From Acidobacteriaceae bacterium (GTDB lineage: Bacteria; Acidobacteriota; Terriglobia; Terriglobales; Acidobacteriaceae), in NCBI GenBank assembly GCA_028283655.1, contig JAPWKE010000003.1, positions 868,001 through 932,000 on the forward strand: a DNA stretch of 64,000 nt, written 5' to 3'. Both the position numbers and the translations under genes were made by a program. Positions 7,955 to 17,274 of this stretch are shown here, piece by piece. Each line of letters begins with the position of its first letter. Positions within the stretch are counted from its first letter, which is position 1. The notes beneath the pieces were generated by a model that saw only the letters and a program-made list of their open reading frames with translations, did no database searches and was not told where the DNA came from.

Positions 7955-8806
7955 TTAGGGCCTATGGGGTTCATCGGCAATGTACGAGATGGCATCAGCG
8001 GTTTGTACACGGCGAAATCCATCGCTGAGGGAGACGGCCTCGGCTGTTCCGAGGAAGAGGTGTCCTCCACGCGCGAGTGTGCTACGAAGTTCGCGGAGGA
8101 TGCCGCGCTTGGTCTCTGCGTCAAAGTAGATGAGCACGTTGCGGCAGAAGATGACGTCGAATGGCCCGCGCCCACTGAGCGAGTTGCGGAGGTCGAGTGT
8201 GTCGAAACGAACCATGGAACGGACGTTGGGACGGAGTTGCCACTCTTCGCCATGGCGCTCGAAGTAACGCGTCTGCAAGGTGGAAGGCAAGCCGCGCGAG
8301 ACTTCGAAGTTGCCATAGATGCCTGCGCGGGCGCGTTCCAGAACCTTCTCGGAGAGGTCTGTTGCGAGGATGGAAACCTCACCGGGAGTGAGTCCCATTT
8401 CGAGCAGCATCATGGCGAGTGAGTAAGCCTCTTGCCCAGAGGAGGCTGCTGCGGACCAGAGCGTTAGCTTGTGTCCGCGAGGACGTTCACGAAGCAGCGC
8501 CGGGAGGATGCTTGTACGCAGGGCTTCAAAGGGTGCATGGTCGCGGAAAAACAAGGTCTCATGCGTGGTCATGGCCTCGATGACCTTTTGTGCGAGCCCG
8601 GGTTTGCCTGCGCGGAGGCTGTGGCAGAGGGTATCGATGGAGCCGAGGTGTTCACGTTCGACGATGGGGCCCAGGCGAGACTCGAGAAGATAGCTTTTGT
8701 TCGCGTCGATCACGATGCCCGAAGCACGTTGGATCCATGTCTGCAGAAAACTGTAGCTCTCGGCAGAGACGGTATGAGTGGCGGTGGAGAAAAAGGCGCC
8801 TGGCAT
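7955..8806 (-). CDS. cheR: Chemotaxis protein methyltransferase CheR
   Basis: SAM-dependent methylation of glutamates on chemoreceptors. The 283-residue protein has the CheR N-terminal helical domain (TTHETLFFRDHAPFEALR) and the methyltransferase domain with motif I (LTLWSAAASSGQEAYSLAMML), ILATDLSE and the late motif FDVIFCRNVLIYFD. The ATG at 8806 shares one base with the cheB stop (TAATG), so translation is coupled. A longer frame upstream is overlap with cheB and not real. Confidence 0.96.
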   Translation of the reverse strand: MPGAFFSTATHTVSAESYSFLQTWIQRASGIVIDANKSYLLESRLGPIVEREHLGSIDTLCHSLRAGKPGLAQKVIEAMTTHETLFFRDHAPFEALRTSILPALLRERPRGHKLTLWSAAASSGQEAYSLAMMLLEMGLTPGEVSILATDLSEKVLERARAGIYGNFEVSRGLPSTLQTRYFERHGEEWQLRPNVRSMVRFDTLDLRNSLSGRGPFDVIFCRNVLIYFDAETKRGILRELRSTLARGGHLFLGTAEAVSLSDGFRRVQTADAISYIADEPHRP

Positions 8807-9921
8807 TAGCGGTTGAAACCTCCGTGGATGGCGCTGCGCGCCTGTTGCATGAGCGCGTCGGCAATTTGATCGAGCGGCAATATCTGGTGAGCGAGCCCTG
8901 CATTGGTGACGGCTCCGGGCATGCCCCACACGACGCTGGAGGCTTCATCCTGAGCGATGAGATGGGCTCCGGCGCGAACGAGAACTTCGGAGCCTCGCAA
9001 GCCATCCTGTCCCATGCCGGTGAGGATGGTAGCAATCGCAGCGCCGCCGTAAATGTCGGCTACAGAGCGGAAGAGAACATCGACAGCCGGACGGCAGGAG
9101 CACTCCTGCGGTGATTGGTCGAGGCGTATGACCGTGTCCGTGTCCGACCGCGCAACCCGCATGTGATAGTCGCCTGGAGCAAGGATGGCTTTGCCAGGTT
9201 CGAGAACCATGCCTTCCGTTGCTTCGACGATATTGAAGCCTGTTACAGTACGGATGCGCTTGGCCAGAAGCTCCGTAAACACCGGTGGCATGTGCTGCAC
9301 GATCACGATGGGAAGAGGGAAGGCGTGAGGCAGCTTCGCCATCAACGCTGCCAGAGCAGTGGGGCCCCCTGTGGAAACGCCGATGGCGAGGACCTCTGCG
9401 CGCTTTGCTGTTGCGCTGAAGGCGGGAGCTGGCTTCATGGGGGCGAACGCTGGTTGAGCTGTGTGGCGATAGCAAAGCTGTTTGATCTTGTCGCGTAGCT
9501 CACGCTGCAGATACTCCATGGACGAGCCGAGCGAGACATCAGAGTTCGGCTTGAGCAGGAAGGCGGTAGCCCCATGCATGAGCGCGTCGAGTGCGGTCTC
9601 TGCTTGTGCTTCTGTTGCGCTTGAAAAGATGAGCGTATGCATCTGGGGAAACTGCTGGCGCACGATGGGCAGCAGCTCCAGCCCGCTCATGCCAGGCAGC
9701 ATGATGTCGAGCGTCATTACATCCGGCTTGAGGGTTGGCAGCTTGGTGAGCGCGATCTCTGCGCTTGAGGCAGAGCCGACGATCTCGAAATCCGGTTCAG
9801 CGGAGAGCGCATTCGTCAGCAGTCTGCGGACAACCACAGAGTCGTCCACGATGAAAATTCGGATCCGGGACGATCGTGTTGACGTTCGAGATGTGGAGAG
9901 AGCAGGTGCGAATGTGGACAC
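8806..9921 (-). CDS. cheB: Chemotaxis methylesterase / response regulator CheB
   Basis: Removes methyl groups from (and deamidates) chemoreceptors when phosphorylated by CheA. The 371-residue protein has an N-terminal receiver (IFIVDDSVVVRRLL; phospho-Asp in MTLDIMLPGMSG) and a C-terminal methylesterase. The catalytic Ser is in IGVSTGGPTAL, the His in VIVQHMPPVFTELLA and the Asp in GMGQDGLRG. The start is GTG at 9921 with GAGG a few bases upstream. It lies 87 bp after the receptor gene with a hairpin between them. Confidence 0.95.
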   Translation of the reverse strand: MSTFAPALSTSRTSTRSSRIRIFIVDDSVVVRRLLTNALSAEPDFEIVGSASSAEIALTKLPTLKPDVMTLDIMLPGMSGLELLPIVRQQFPQMHTLIFSSATEAQAETALDALMHGATAFLLKPNSDVSLGSSMEYLQRELRDKIKQLCYRHTAQPAFAPMKPAPAFSATAKRAEVLAIGVSTGGPTALAALMAKLPHAFPLPIVIVQHMPPVFTELLAKRIRTVTGFNIVEATEGMVLEPGKAILAPGDYHMRVARSDTDTVIRLDQSPQECSCRPAVDVLFRSVADIYGGAAIATILTGMGQDGLRGSEVLVRAGAHLIAQDEASSVVWGMPGAVTNAGLAHQILPLDQIADALMQQARSAIHGGFNR

Positions 9922-9958
9922 GGGGCCTCAGCAAAGTAGTGGAGTCAGGGAATAAATC

Positions 9959-10002
9959 GGCGCGCTTCTACAGAAGATGATTCAGCTCTGCGGAAGCGCG
10001 CC
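9959..10002 (-). terminator. Intercistronic hairpin between receptor gene and cheB
   Basis: A 10-bp perfect GC-rich inverted repeat (GGCGCGCTTC / GAAGCGCGCC) with a 24-nt loop, just after the receptor stop codon. No clear T-run follows on the minus strand. It may attenuate or stabilise the upstream message rather than terminate fully. Confidence 0.45.
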
Positions 10003-10008
10003 ACATAG

Positions 10009-11829
10009 CTACACCGTGAAGCGCGAGACCAGGTTCTGGAGTTCGCTGGCCATGCTGTACAGGGTGCGGGCAGAGGTCTGCGTCCCTGCGGCTCCGTTGG
10101 TGGTTCCTTGAGCAGCGGTGGCAACGCCTGCGATGTTTACCGCGATTTCACTGACTCCCCGCGAAGCATCGGAGACGCTGCGCCCGATCTCGTTGGTGGT
10201 TGCCGTCTGTTCTTCCACCGCCGAAGCGATCGTGTTGGAGACGTCGTTGATCTGGTTGATGATCTGCGTGATCTCTTCGATCGCCTGCACGGCGCTGGTC
10301 GTGTCGGTCTGGATCGCTTCGATCTTCTGACCAATCTCTTCGGTGGCCTTAGCCGTTTCCTTGGCCAGTTCTTTTACCTCGTTGGCGACTACCGCGAAGC
10401 CTTTGCCTGCTTCGCCTGCGCGAGCGGCTTCGATGGTGGCGTTCAACGCGAGCAAGTTGGTTTGCTGCGCGATGGAGGTGATGACCTTGACGACCTTGCC
10501 GATCTCCAGCGACGACTGCCCGAGCTTTGCGATGGTCTGGTTGGTTGCCGTCGCTGCTGTCACTGCGCTGTGAGCTACACGAGCGCTTTCATTGGCGGAC
10601 TTTGAGATCTCGCGAATGGACGCCTGCATCTCCTCCGAGCCGGCGGCAACGACGGTGACGTTCTTTGAAACTTCGTCACTGGCGCTGGAGACAACGGATG
10701 CCTGCGTCGCTGTTTCTTCTGCGTTTGAGGCCATCTGCTCGCTGATGACAGAGAGTTCCTGGCTGGCGGAGCTAAGGTCCGTTGCCGATGAAGCAATCGC
10801 TGTGACGCGCTGCCGCAGATCGTTGAAGAACGACGCGAGAGCTTCGCCCATCTGGCCGATGGAGTCGCTGCCGTGCACATCGATCCTGCCGGTGAGGTCA
10901 CCTTCGCTGGCACGCTTCACGACGCTGAGGATGGCGTTGACCTTTGCCTCAAGCTCGAGAGCACGCTGGCGTGTTGCTTCCTGTGCCGCTTGATGCTCCT
11001 GTCGTGTGCGGACGGTCTCTGTGATCTCGGTCGCAAACTTCACGACACGCTCCGGCTTGCCGCTGGCTCCGAAAATGGGGTTGTAGGAGCCATAGATCCA
11101 CACCTCGCGACCACCTTTGCCGATCCGCTTGTACTCGCCGTGCTGGTACTCGCCGCGAGCGAGAGCGTCCCAGAACGCACGGTAGTCACTGGTGGATGCT
11201 TCGGATTTATCCATGAAGATGCGGTGGTGATTGCCCTTGATCTCGTCCATGGAGTAGCCCATTGCGGCGAGGAAGTTTTCGTTGGCGTTCACGATGGTTC
11301 CGTCGAGCTTGAACTCAATAACAGCCTGCGTGCGGCTGACGGCGTCAACCTGTCCGCGATAGGCGACGTTGCGCTGCATGTCGGTGGTGATATCCAGCGC
11401 AATCTTCACTGCTTTGTAAGGCTGACCGGCTGCGTCGAGCACAGGCATGTAGCAGCCCTGGAGCCAGATCTCTTTGCCGTTCTTGCCCAGTCGACGGAAG
11501 ATGCCGGTGCGCGTTTCTCCACGACGGATGGACTCCCAGAAGTTGCGATACTCTGCTCCGCTGGCTTCGGTGGGATCAACGAACATCGAGTGATGGCGGC
11601 CGGACACTTCGTCCTGGCTGTAGCCCACGAGGTTGAGGAAGAGAGTATTGGCGGTGAGAATCGTTCCGTCGAGGTTGAACTCGACGATGCCCTGCGAACG
11701 GCCGATGGCGGCGAGAGCTGCGTCGCTGTCAGAGTGTTTGCTCGAAGCTGGCGGCATGGTTGTCACTTTGGTGCGCACCTTCACAGGAGTCGTTCCGGTG
11801 AGGTTGGGGATGCGAGTTGCAGAAGCCAT
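10009..11829 (-). CDS. Soluble methyl-accepting chemotaxis protein with two PAS domains (BdlA-like)
   Basis: A 606-residue chemoreceptor without transmembrane segments. It begins with two similar PAS domains (about 40-150 and 160-275; both with GxIVxAN..F(L)xxxGYSxDE(V/I) and a shared H-H-x-x-F-(V/M)-D string), each probably able to bind a cofactor such as haem or FAD. A short HAMP-like stretch follows (GDLTGRI...GQMGEAL), then the long MCP helical hairpin with the conserved tip ([37 protein letters not shown], quoted in part). The architecture is that of Aer-type or BdlA-type cytoplasmic redox/oxygen receptors. ATG at 11829 has GGAGAAAC upstream. Confidence 0.92.
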   Translation of the reverse strand: MASATRIPNLTGTTPVKVRTKVTTMPPASSKHSDSDAALAAIGRSQGIVEFNLDGTILTANTLFLNLVGYSQDEVSGRHHSMFVDPTEASGAEYRNFWESIRRGETRTGIFRRLGKNGKEIWLQGCYMPVLDAAGQPYKAVKIALDITTDMQRNVAYRGQVDAVSRTQAVIEFKLDGTIVNANENFLAAMGYSMDEIKGNHHRIFMDKSEASTSDYRAFWDALARGEYQHGEYKRIGKGGREVWIYGSYNPIFGASGKPERVVKFATEITETVRTRQEHQAAQEATRQRALELEAKVNAILSVVKRASEGDLTGRIDVHGSDSIGQMGEALASFFNDLRQRVTAIASSATDLSSASQELSVISEQMASNAEETATQASVVSSASDEVSKNVTVVAAGSEEMQASIREISKSANESARVAHSAVTAATATNQTIAKLGQSSLEIGKVVKVITSIAQQTNLLALNATIEAARAGEAGKGFAVVANEVKELAKETAKATEEIGQKIEAIQTDTTSAVQAIEEITQIINQINDVSNTIASAVEEQTATTNEIGRSVSDASRGVSEIAVNIAGVATAAQGTTNGAAGTQTSARTLYSMASELQNLVSRFTV

Positions 11830-11878
11830 GGATGTTTCTCCGTTCGGGTGGATTGAATGAATACGAAGTGGTGGGAAA

Positions 11879-12340
11879 CTACTGGAACGCAGCCTCAAGA
11901 AGTCTTTCGGTGTCGAGCCAAAGCATCAGCCGATCGCGAAGTTTGAAGACACCGGTGATCATGCGCCGCTGCGCTTCAGGAACGTTTTCAGGGATTGGAG
12001 CGAAGGAGGTTTGCTGGACTTCGAGCACGTCTCCAATGCCATCGACCAGAAGGCTAACGGCACCGTCCTCTGAACCGATGATGATGTTCATGGGCGGGGC
12101 CTCGGGGCCGGGTTGTAAATCGAGTGCGGTGCGCGCGTCGATCGCTGTCACGATCTGCCCGCGCAGATTGATGAAGCCTTTGACCGCGCTTGAGCTGAGC
12201 GGGATGGGTGTCATTTCCTGTTGGCGAATCACTTCCTGAACGTGAACCGCAGGGATGCCGAAGAAGAGGTCTCCGACGTGAAAGGTTGCGAACTGCTCCG
12301 AGTCTGCGCGCTGATTACGTTTCTCTTTGAAGTGGTGCAT
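11879..12340 (-). CDS. cheW: Chemotaxis adaptor CheW
   Basis: Couples receptors to CheA in the signalling array. The 153-residue protein has the CheW SH3-like fold signatures: [13 protein letters not shown], the receptor-contact region [18 protein letters not shown], and [14 protein letters not shown]. The ATG at 12340 lies 4 bp after the cheA stop and has GGCGG upstream; an ATG 24 bp earlier would overlap cheA. The receptor gene starts 49 bp downstream. Confidence 0.93.
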   Translation of the reverse strand: MHHFKEKRNQRADSEQFATFHVGDLFFGIPAVHVQEVIRQQEMTPIPLSSSAVKGFINLRGQIVTAIDARTALDLQPGPEAPPMNIIIGSEDGAVSLLVDGIGDVLEVQQTSFAPIPENVPEAQRRMITGVFKLRDRLMLWLDTERLLEAAFQ

Positions 12341-12344
12341 GTTC

Positions 12345-14570
12345 TTACGCCGCCTTTCCTGCATAGCCAGGGTCGGTAACCGCTGCAAAGCTCAGCATGG
12401 AGTTGCAATCGAGTATGTCGATGACGGTGTTGCCGAGTATGGCCGTTCCGCTCAGGTAACGATGTGCCGTTGCGCTGCGGAAGGTTACGGACTCCTCGAC
12501 GATGTCGACGATCTTGTCGACGATGAGTCCGATACGTCGAGGGCCGTCGGTGATGACGACGATCTGAACATCGCCGTGGAAGTTGTCGAGGTCGTGCGGT
12601 TCTTCGTGGAGCAGAGAGGAAAGCTGCAGCAGTGGCAGAATCTCTCCGCGATAGAGGAGAACCGGCTGGCCGGCGGCGCTTTCGATTTGAGCCCCGACGA
12701 GCTGTTCGAGTCGCGAGACCATGCCGAGTGGAACTGCGATGCGGGAGAAGCCCCCTGCACGGAAGATAAGGAAGCCTTCGCGCTGTTCGATGTGCTCCTT
12801 GCGAACGTCTTCGCGGCGGACGTCGCGTGCACGTTGCTCCATGCCGCTCAGCTTGGCGAGACCGGGGATGTCGAGGATAAGTGCAACGCGGCCGTCGCCC
12901 ATGATGGTGGCCCCGAGATACGCGCTCAGGTTTTTGAGCCGCTTGCTCATGGGCTTCACCACGATCTCCTGCGTGTCATAAATACCGTCGACGATGAGCC
13001 CGAACGGCTGGCTTTCGGATTGCAGAACGACGATATTGATGACTGAAGAAGAGGGAAGGACCGCGTCATCGAGCCCGAGGATGCGGTTCATGTAGGTGAG
13101 CGGCAGCAGTTCGCCGCGACGCCGATAGACGGGCGTTCCGTTGACGTACTCGATATGCGGCTGAGAGGAGTCGCGGGTTTCAGCCAGGTCGAGGCGAACG
13201 AGTTCAAGCAGGTTGGCTTGTGGGATGATGAAGCGATGTTCTTCGTGCGCGCGACTGTACGCACGAATGACGAGCCCAGGGATGATCGCAAGCGTGAGCG
13301 GAATGGTGATCTTCACCACAGAGCCAGCGCAACCGGCACGGTTGGCGATATCAACGATGCCGCCGATCTTACCAATATTTGTTTTGACGACGTCCATGCC
13401 AACACCGCGGCCAGAGATGTTGGTGATGGTTTGCGCAGTGGAAAAACCCGGAGCAAAGACGAGGTGGATGGCCTCACGCTCGCTCATCGTGCTAACCTGC
13501 GCGGCGGTGATGAGACCTTTCTCCATGGCTCGTTGTTTCAGCCGCAGAGGGTCGAGACCACGGCCATCGTCGGCGATCTCGATGTTCACATGTCCGCCTT
13601 CGTGATAGGCCCGCAGAGTGACGAGGCCTTCGGCTGGCTTGCCTGCTGCAGTGCGAGCCTCGGGCGTTTCCACGCCGTGGTCGCAGGCGTTCCGCACAAT
13701 GTGCGTGAGCGGGTCCTTGATGGCCTCGATGATGGTTTTGTCGAGTTCCGTGTCCGCGCCTTCCATCTCAATGCGGATCTTCTTTCCACACTCTGTCGAG
13801 AGGTCGCGCACGACGCGCGGCATCTTGTTCCACACGACGCCGATGGGTTGCATCCGCGTCTTCAGTACGCCTTCCTGCAACTCGCTGGTGATGACGTTGA
13901 GGCGCTGTACGGTGCGAACCAACGCGAGGTCGTGGCCGCTTGCTGCTCCCTGCAGAAGCTGATTGCGCGCCAGCACGAGTTCGCCGACGAGATTCATCAG
14001 CTTGTCGAGCAGGCCAACGTCGACACGAATGGTGGAGTCTGTGAAGGCGCTGGCTTTGGCTGCTTCTATCTCGCCAGTGGCGGAGACTACGGCCATTGAC
14101 TGCTCCGGTTCAACAGTGAGTTCGAGCGTGGGAGCAACTTGAGGGGTAGGGTCGATCGTTGGTGTTGCGATGGAGCTCGACGTGTCGCTGTAGGCGGCGG
14201 TGAGTCGTGTGCGAAGGCTTTCGTATTGCTGTTCGCCTTCGGCTCCAGTGTTTTCGATTTCGCTGAGGATCGCTTTGGTTGCATCGACGCACTCCAACAG
14301 CAGGGCCGTGAGCTCCGAAGTCAGCTTGCGGTTGCTGCTGCGGATCTGGTCGAGAATATTTTCGGCAACATGTGTGAGTGAGCCTAGCGACGAAAAGCCA
14401 AAGAAACCGCAGGTTCCCTTGATGGTGTGAAAGGTTCGGAAGACGCTGGCCAGCAGTTTGGCGTCCTCAGGTGTCTGCTCAAGGCGTACGATTTCCTGAT
14501 CGAGGTTGGTCAGGTTCTCGTTGCACTCGATGATGAATTCTCGTACTTCGTCGTCCAGTTCGGCAGCCAT
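12345..14570 (-). CDS. cheA: Chemotaxis histidine kinase CheA with two CheW-like domains
   Basis: A 741-residue soluble kinase. Domains in order: HPt with the phosphorylated His in FRTFHTIKGTCGFFGF (near residue 48); a low-complexity linker without an obvious P2 domain; a dimerisation helix pair; and the ATPase domain with the N-box NACDHGVETPEAR, DDGRGLD and GRGVGMDVVK. One CheW-like regulatory domain follows (about 435-580), then a second CheW-like domain at the C-terminus (about 600-735; EGFLIFRAGGFSRIAVPL and RRIGLIVDKIVDIVEE). The ATG at 14570 with AAGGA is preferred over a GTG 24 bp upstream. It is the first gene of the operon, divergent from the MFS gene. Confidence 0.95.
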   Translation of the reverse strand: MAAELDDEVREFIIECNENLTNLDQEIVRLEQTPEDAKLLASVFRTFHTIKGTCGFFGFSSLGSLTHVAENILDQIRSSNRKLTSELTALLLECVDATKAILSEIENTGAEGEQQYESLRTRLTAAYSDTSSSIATPTIDPTPQVAPTLELTVEPEQSMAVVSATGEIEAAKASAFTDSTIRVDVGLLDKLMNLVGELVLARNQLLQGAASGHDLALVRTVQRLNVITSELQEGVLKTRMQPIGVVWNKMPRVVRDLSTECGKKIRIEMEGADTELDKTIIEAIKDPLTHIVRNACDHGVETPEARTAAGKPAEGLVTLRAYHEGGHVNIEIADDGRGLDPLRLKQRAMEKGLITAAQVSTMSEREAIHLVFAPGFSTAQTITNISGRGVGMDVVKTNIGKIGGIVDIANRAGCAGSVVKITIPLTLAIIPGLVIRAYSRAHEEHRFIIPQANLLELVRLDLAETRDSSQPHIEYVNGTPVYRRRGELLPLTYMNRILGLDDAVLPSSSVINIVVLQSESQPFGLIVDGIYDTQEIVVKPMSKRLKNLSAYLGATIMGDGRVALILDIPGLAKLSGMEQRARDVRREDVRKEHIEQREGFLIFRAGGFSRIAVPLGMVSRLEQLVGAQIESAAGQPVLLYRGEILPLLQLSSLLHEEPHDLDNFHGDVQIVVITDGPRRIGLIVDKIVDIVEESVTFRSATAHRYLSGTAILGNTVIDILDCNSMLSFAAVTDPGYAGKAA

Positions 14571-14635
14571 GCCAGCATCCTTGTTTTGAGTCACAACGCA
14601 TGTATCGGCAGGGCGGGGAGTTGCATTAGCGCATC

Positions 14636-15772
14636 ATGAAGACGACGAGCGCGCGCAGTGTCGCGTGGCTATACGCGGTGTTCTTTGTCACCGGCACGGC
14701 GACCGTGCTGGCAGGCAACATTCTTCCTTTGCTTGCCCGAGACGGTGGGTTCCGGGATGGAGACATTGCGCTTGCGCTTGCAACGCAGTTTGGTGGCCAG
14801 CTTGTAGGACCGATGATTGCCTGGAAGAAACCACAGTTTGGGCTTGGTGTGGGCTGTGTGGTCGTCTCTATCGCCGCGGCGTTGCTGCCGCTTGTCGCTG
14901 GCCCGATGTACTTCGTGACGTTAGCCGCCTACGGCTTCGGGCTAGGTATCGCGATGACGATGGCAAATGTGCTCGTCGGGCTGGAAAGCTCTGCGGAAGA
15001 TCGTGTGTCCAGGCTTGAGTTGCTGAACATCTTCTGGCCGCTTGGCGCAGCGTTTTGCGGGTGGTGGCTAGGGCGTTTTTCGCTGCCGCATCTGCAGGTG
15101 TGGCCGCAGTGGACGATAAGTATCGCTTGTGCGATTGCCGCGCTGTGGGCGTTGCTTCGCCCGTCAAGCGAAGGCGCAAAGCTGGTTGACGAAGGGGTGG
15201 CTGACGCCTTCGACTGGCCGCGTCTGGCTATGCTTGCGTTCTTGGCTTTGCTGGTTGTCGGTGTAGAAACCGGTATTGCGAACTGGCTGCCGAGCTTTGC
15301 GGTGCATTACCAGCATGGGTACGCCGACTTGCTGGTTCCGCTGAGCAGCGCGTTCTGGCTTGGGATTCTTGGGGGTCGCCTTCTTGCAGCAAAGACCTTT
15401 GAAGGGCAGACACCTGCACGATGGACGATGCCAACGGTAGTGGCGCTCTCCCTTGTTGGTGTGGTTCTGTTGGCCACAGGGAAGAGCTCGATGGTGTTCT
15501 ATCTCGGGACGCTGCTGGCCGCCGTTGGCGTTGCTCCCGTCTATCCTGCGTTGCTCGCAGAGGCGATGCCCATGCGGGGCAAGGGCATCGTCTTTGTGAT
15601 GGCGGGTATCGGCAGCGCACTGCTGCCGTGGGTGACAGGCCGCGTCGCCGTGGCCTGTCATACCTTGCGTTTTGGCTTCGCGGCGCTTGCCGTGTGTGCG
15701 GCTCTGCTGCTGGTTGGGCTTAGCGTTGAAAGCTTCTCCACTAGCGCGCTAGCCAGCCACCGTCCACATTGA
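14636..15772 (+). CDS. MFS transporter (FucP/sugar-porter-like)
   Basis: A 378-residue integral membrane protein with about 11-12 hydrophobic segments in two halves, and short polar loops. It opens with VAWLYAVFFVTGTATVLAGNILPLL, similar in layout to sugar porters of the major facilitator superfamily. The first half ends in a run of small residues, and a charged central loop (SEGAKLVDEGVADAFD) separates the halves. It is 65 bp from the divergent cheA and overlaps the convergent kduD-like gene by 32 bp at the 3' end. Import of a sugar or sugar acid is an inference from that neighbour. Confidence 0.85.
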   Translation: MKTTSARSVAWLYAVFFVTGTATVLAGNILPLLARDGGFRDGDIALALATQFGGQLVGPMIAWKKPQFGLGVGCVVVSIAAALLPLVAGPMYFVTLAAYGFGLGIAMTMANVLVGLESSAEDRVSRLELLNIFWPLGAAFCGWWLGRFSLPHLQVWPQWTISIACAIAALWALLRPSSEGAKLVDEGVADAFDWPRLAMLAFLALLVVGVETGIANWLPSFAVHYQHGYADLLVPLSSAFWLGILGGRLLAAKTFEGQTPARWTMPTVVALSLVGVVLLATGKSSMVFYLGTLLAAVGVAPVYPALLAEAMPMRGKGIVFVMAGIGSALLPWVTGRVAVACHTLRFGFAALAVCAALLLVGLSVESFSTSALASHRPH

Positions 15773-16502
15773 GGATGGCTCCCGTGACGTAGTTGCTTGC
15801 GGGGGAGGCGAGGAAGACCGCGGCTCCGACCAGATCTTCCGGCTGCCCCCAGCGCGCGGCCGGGATGCGCTCAAGAATCTGACGATTGCGAGTCTCATCG
15901 GCTTGCAGAGCTTCGGTATTCGTCGTGGCAAAGTAGCCCGGAGCGATCGCATTCACCTGAATATTTTTCGAAGCCCACTCGTTGGCCAGGGCCTTCGTCA
16001 GTTGAGCCACGCCGCCCTTCGAGGATGCGTACGCCGGAACACGAATGCCGCCCTGGAAGCTCAGCAGTGAGGCGATATTGATGATCTTGCCGCCGACGTT
16101 GCGCGCGATCACGTCGCGGGCCATGAACTGTGAGAGCTGAAAGACGCTGGTGAGGTTCACCTGCAGCACGCGAGCCCAGTCTTCCAGCTCGACGTTCTCA
16201 GCCTCATTGCGGTGGATGGTGCCGGCGTTGTTGACGAGGATGTCGACGCGGCCAAAGCGGGCATGGACGGCATCGAAGAGCTGTTTGGCTCCGTCTGTGG
16301 AGCTGAGATCAGCGGCGAACGCGGCTGCGTTGCCGCCAATGGCTGCGGCTGTTTCGTCCGCGGGGCGGCGGTTGCCGTGAACGGCTACGGTAGCGCCCGC
16401 CTGCGCAAGAGCTACAGCTATAGCTGCGCCGAGGCCGCTGGCTGCTCCGGTAATCAGGGCCACCTGGCCGTCGAGACGAAAGCTGTCGAGGATGCTTTTC
16501 AT
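15741..16502 (-). CDS. kduD: SDR oxidoreductase, probable 2-deoxy-D-gluconate 3-dehydrogenase (KduD-like)
   Basis: A 253-residue classical short-chain dehydrogenase. NAD-binding motif TGAASGLGAAIA (residues 17-28), NNAGTIHR, catalytic Ser in INIASLLSFQGG and Tyr-x3-Lys in YASSKGG. The start LDSFRLDGQVALITG and the loop APGYFATTNTEAL are characteristic of KduD, which oxidises 2,5-diketo-3-deoxygluconate in pectin/uronate breakdown and would feed KDG to KdgK. Its 3' end overlaps the MFS gene on the opposite strand. Confidence 0.85.
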   Translation of the reverse strand: MKSILDSFRLDGQVALITGAASGLGAAIAVALAQAGATVAVHGNRRPADETAAAIGGNAAAFAADLSSTDGAKQLFDAVHARFGRVDILVNNAGTIHRNEAENVELEDWARVLQVNLTSVFQLSQFMARDVIARNVGGKIINIASLLSFQGGIRVPAYASSKGGVAQLTKALANEWASKNIQVNAIAPGYFATTNTEALQADETRNRQILERIPAARWGQPEDLVGAAVFLASPASNYVTGAILNVDGGWLAR

Positions 16503-16665
16503 GCGACTAGTGTCCCACAGCTACTGCAACCCTGGCAGAGCGGCTGCTGAGCAAGTTGCAGATATCGAAAGATTTGCCATATTGCACCGAAGTCTGCGGA
16601 CTCTATTGCGCCTGGAAAGCTGTAATCTGCGATGATTGTAGGGAAGACTTCCATCTGCAGCTACC

Positions 16666-16690
16666 GTGACGAAGCGTTACAAACTGTTAC
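16666..16690. promoter_or_regulatory. Triple 10-bp-spaced GTGAC/GTTAC array, probable response-regulator operator
   Basis: Three 5-bp cores GTGAC, GTTAC, GTTAC separated by exactly 5 bp each (starts 16666, 16676, 16686). The same arrangement occurs before the RND operon. Tandem direct repeats one helical turn apart are the usual target of OmpR-family regulators; E. coli CpxR uses GTAAA-N5-GTAAA. The array ends about 25 bp before a possible -10 element (TACTAT, 16715-16720), a position suitable for activation. Confidence 0.6.
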
Positions 16691-16737
16691 AGTCGCTAGC
16701 TTTTTGATGGTCTTTACTATTTTTAGTACGCGCTAAG

Positions 16738-16770
16738 CATGCTGGTGCGCCCCCTGTCGTGCCAGCATGC
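16738..16770 (+). promoter_or_regulatory. 5'UTR hairpin before the small secreted protein
   Basis: A 9-bp perfect inverted repeat, GCATGCTGG / CCAGCATGC, with a 15-nt loop, followed by CTTTTATGAGG in which GAGG is the ribosome-binding site. It lies between the predicted transcription start and the start codon. It could be an attenuator (short T-run) or a message-stabilising hairpin. Confidence 0.45.
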
Positions 16771-16786
16771 CTTTTATGAGGTCCGC

Positions 16787-17257
16787 ATGTCGTACGGTTT
16801 ACGTTGGAATTGCCTAGGTGTTTGTGTCGCGTTGCTTGCGTTGTCGGCGTTTTGTCCGCAGTCCCATGCGCAGGGTCGGCAAGGTCCAGCGCAGCAGGGA
16901 CAACCCTCTGCAGGAATTACCTGGGGCGGCTATGGCGGCTCGCGGGAAAAGCCGCATCGCACGATTGTGGGCACCGTGTATGACGCCAACGATAAGCTCG
17001 ATACGAATGCAATGGTCTATCTGAAGAACATGCGAGATTCCTCGATCCTGACGTTGAAGGTCGATGAGCGGGGCACCTATCGTTTTGGGCCGCTTTCTCT
17101 GTCAGATGATTACGAGTTGTGGGCCGTGGACGGTAAGAAGAAAACGGTCGTCAAGCCGCTCAGCTCCTTTATCCAGACGAATCTGGTCACCGTCCCGCTG
17201 CGATTCACGGAAGAGTCTGCGGCTGCTGCAACGCCCGTAAGCGCTCCGGCCAAATAG
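16787..17257 (+). CDS. Small secreted protein with carboxypeptidase-regulatory-like beta domain
   Basis: A 156-residue predicted periplasmic or secreted protein: signal peptide ending SHAQ, a Gln/Gly-rich spacer, then one beta-sandwich of the carboxypeptidase regulatory/Cna-B type (RTIVGTVYDANDKLDTNAMVYL, then LKVDERGTYRFGPLS and YELWAVDGKKK). Such domains bind protein or carbohydrate and have no catalytic residues. The ATG at 16787 has GAGG 6 bp upstream; the earlier in-frame start lacks a signal peptide at its N-terminus. It faces the histidine kinase gene tail-to-tail and carries the same promoter array as the RND operon, so I infer membership in the same regulon. Confidence 0.75.
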   Translation: MSYGLRWNCLGVCVALLALSAFCPQSHAQGRQGPAQQGQPSAGITWGGYGGSREKPHRTIVGTVYDANDKLDTNAMVYLKNMRDSSILTLKVDERGTYRFGPLSLSDDYELWAVDGKKKTVVKPLSSFIQTNLVTVPLRFTEESAAAATPVSAPAK

Positions 17258-17274
17258 AAGCAGCGCAAAAGCCT

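Noticed and set aside
9959-10002. Full transcription terminator splitting the chemotaxis operon
   Set aside because: The hairpin is strong but has no T-run and a 24-nt loop; the gene order and functions favour one operon with partial attenuation at most.
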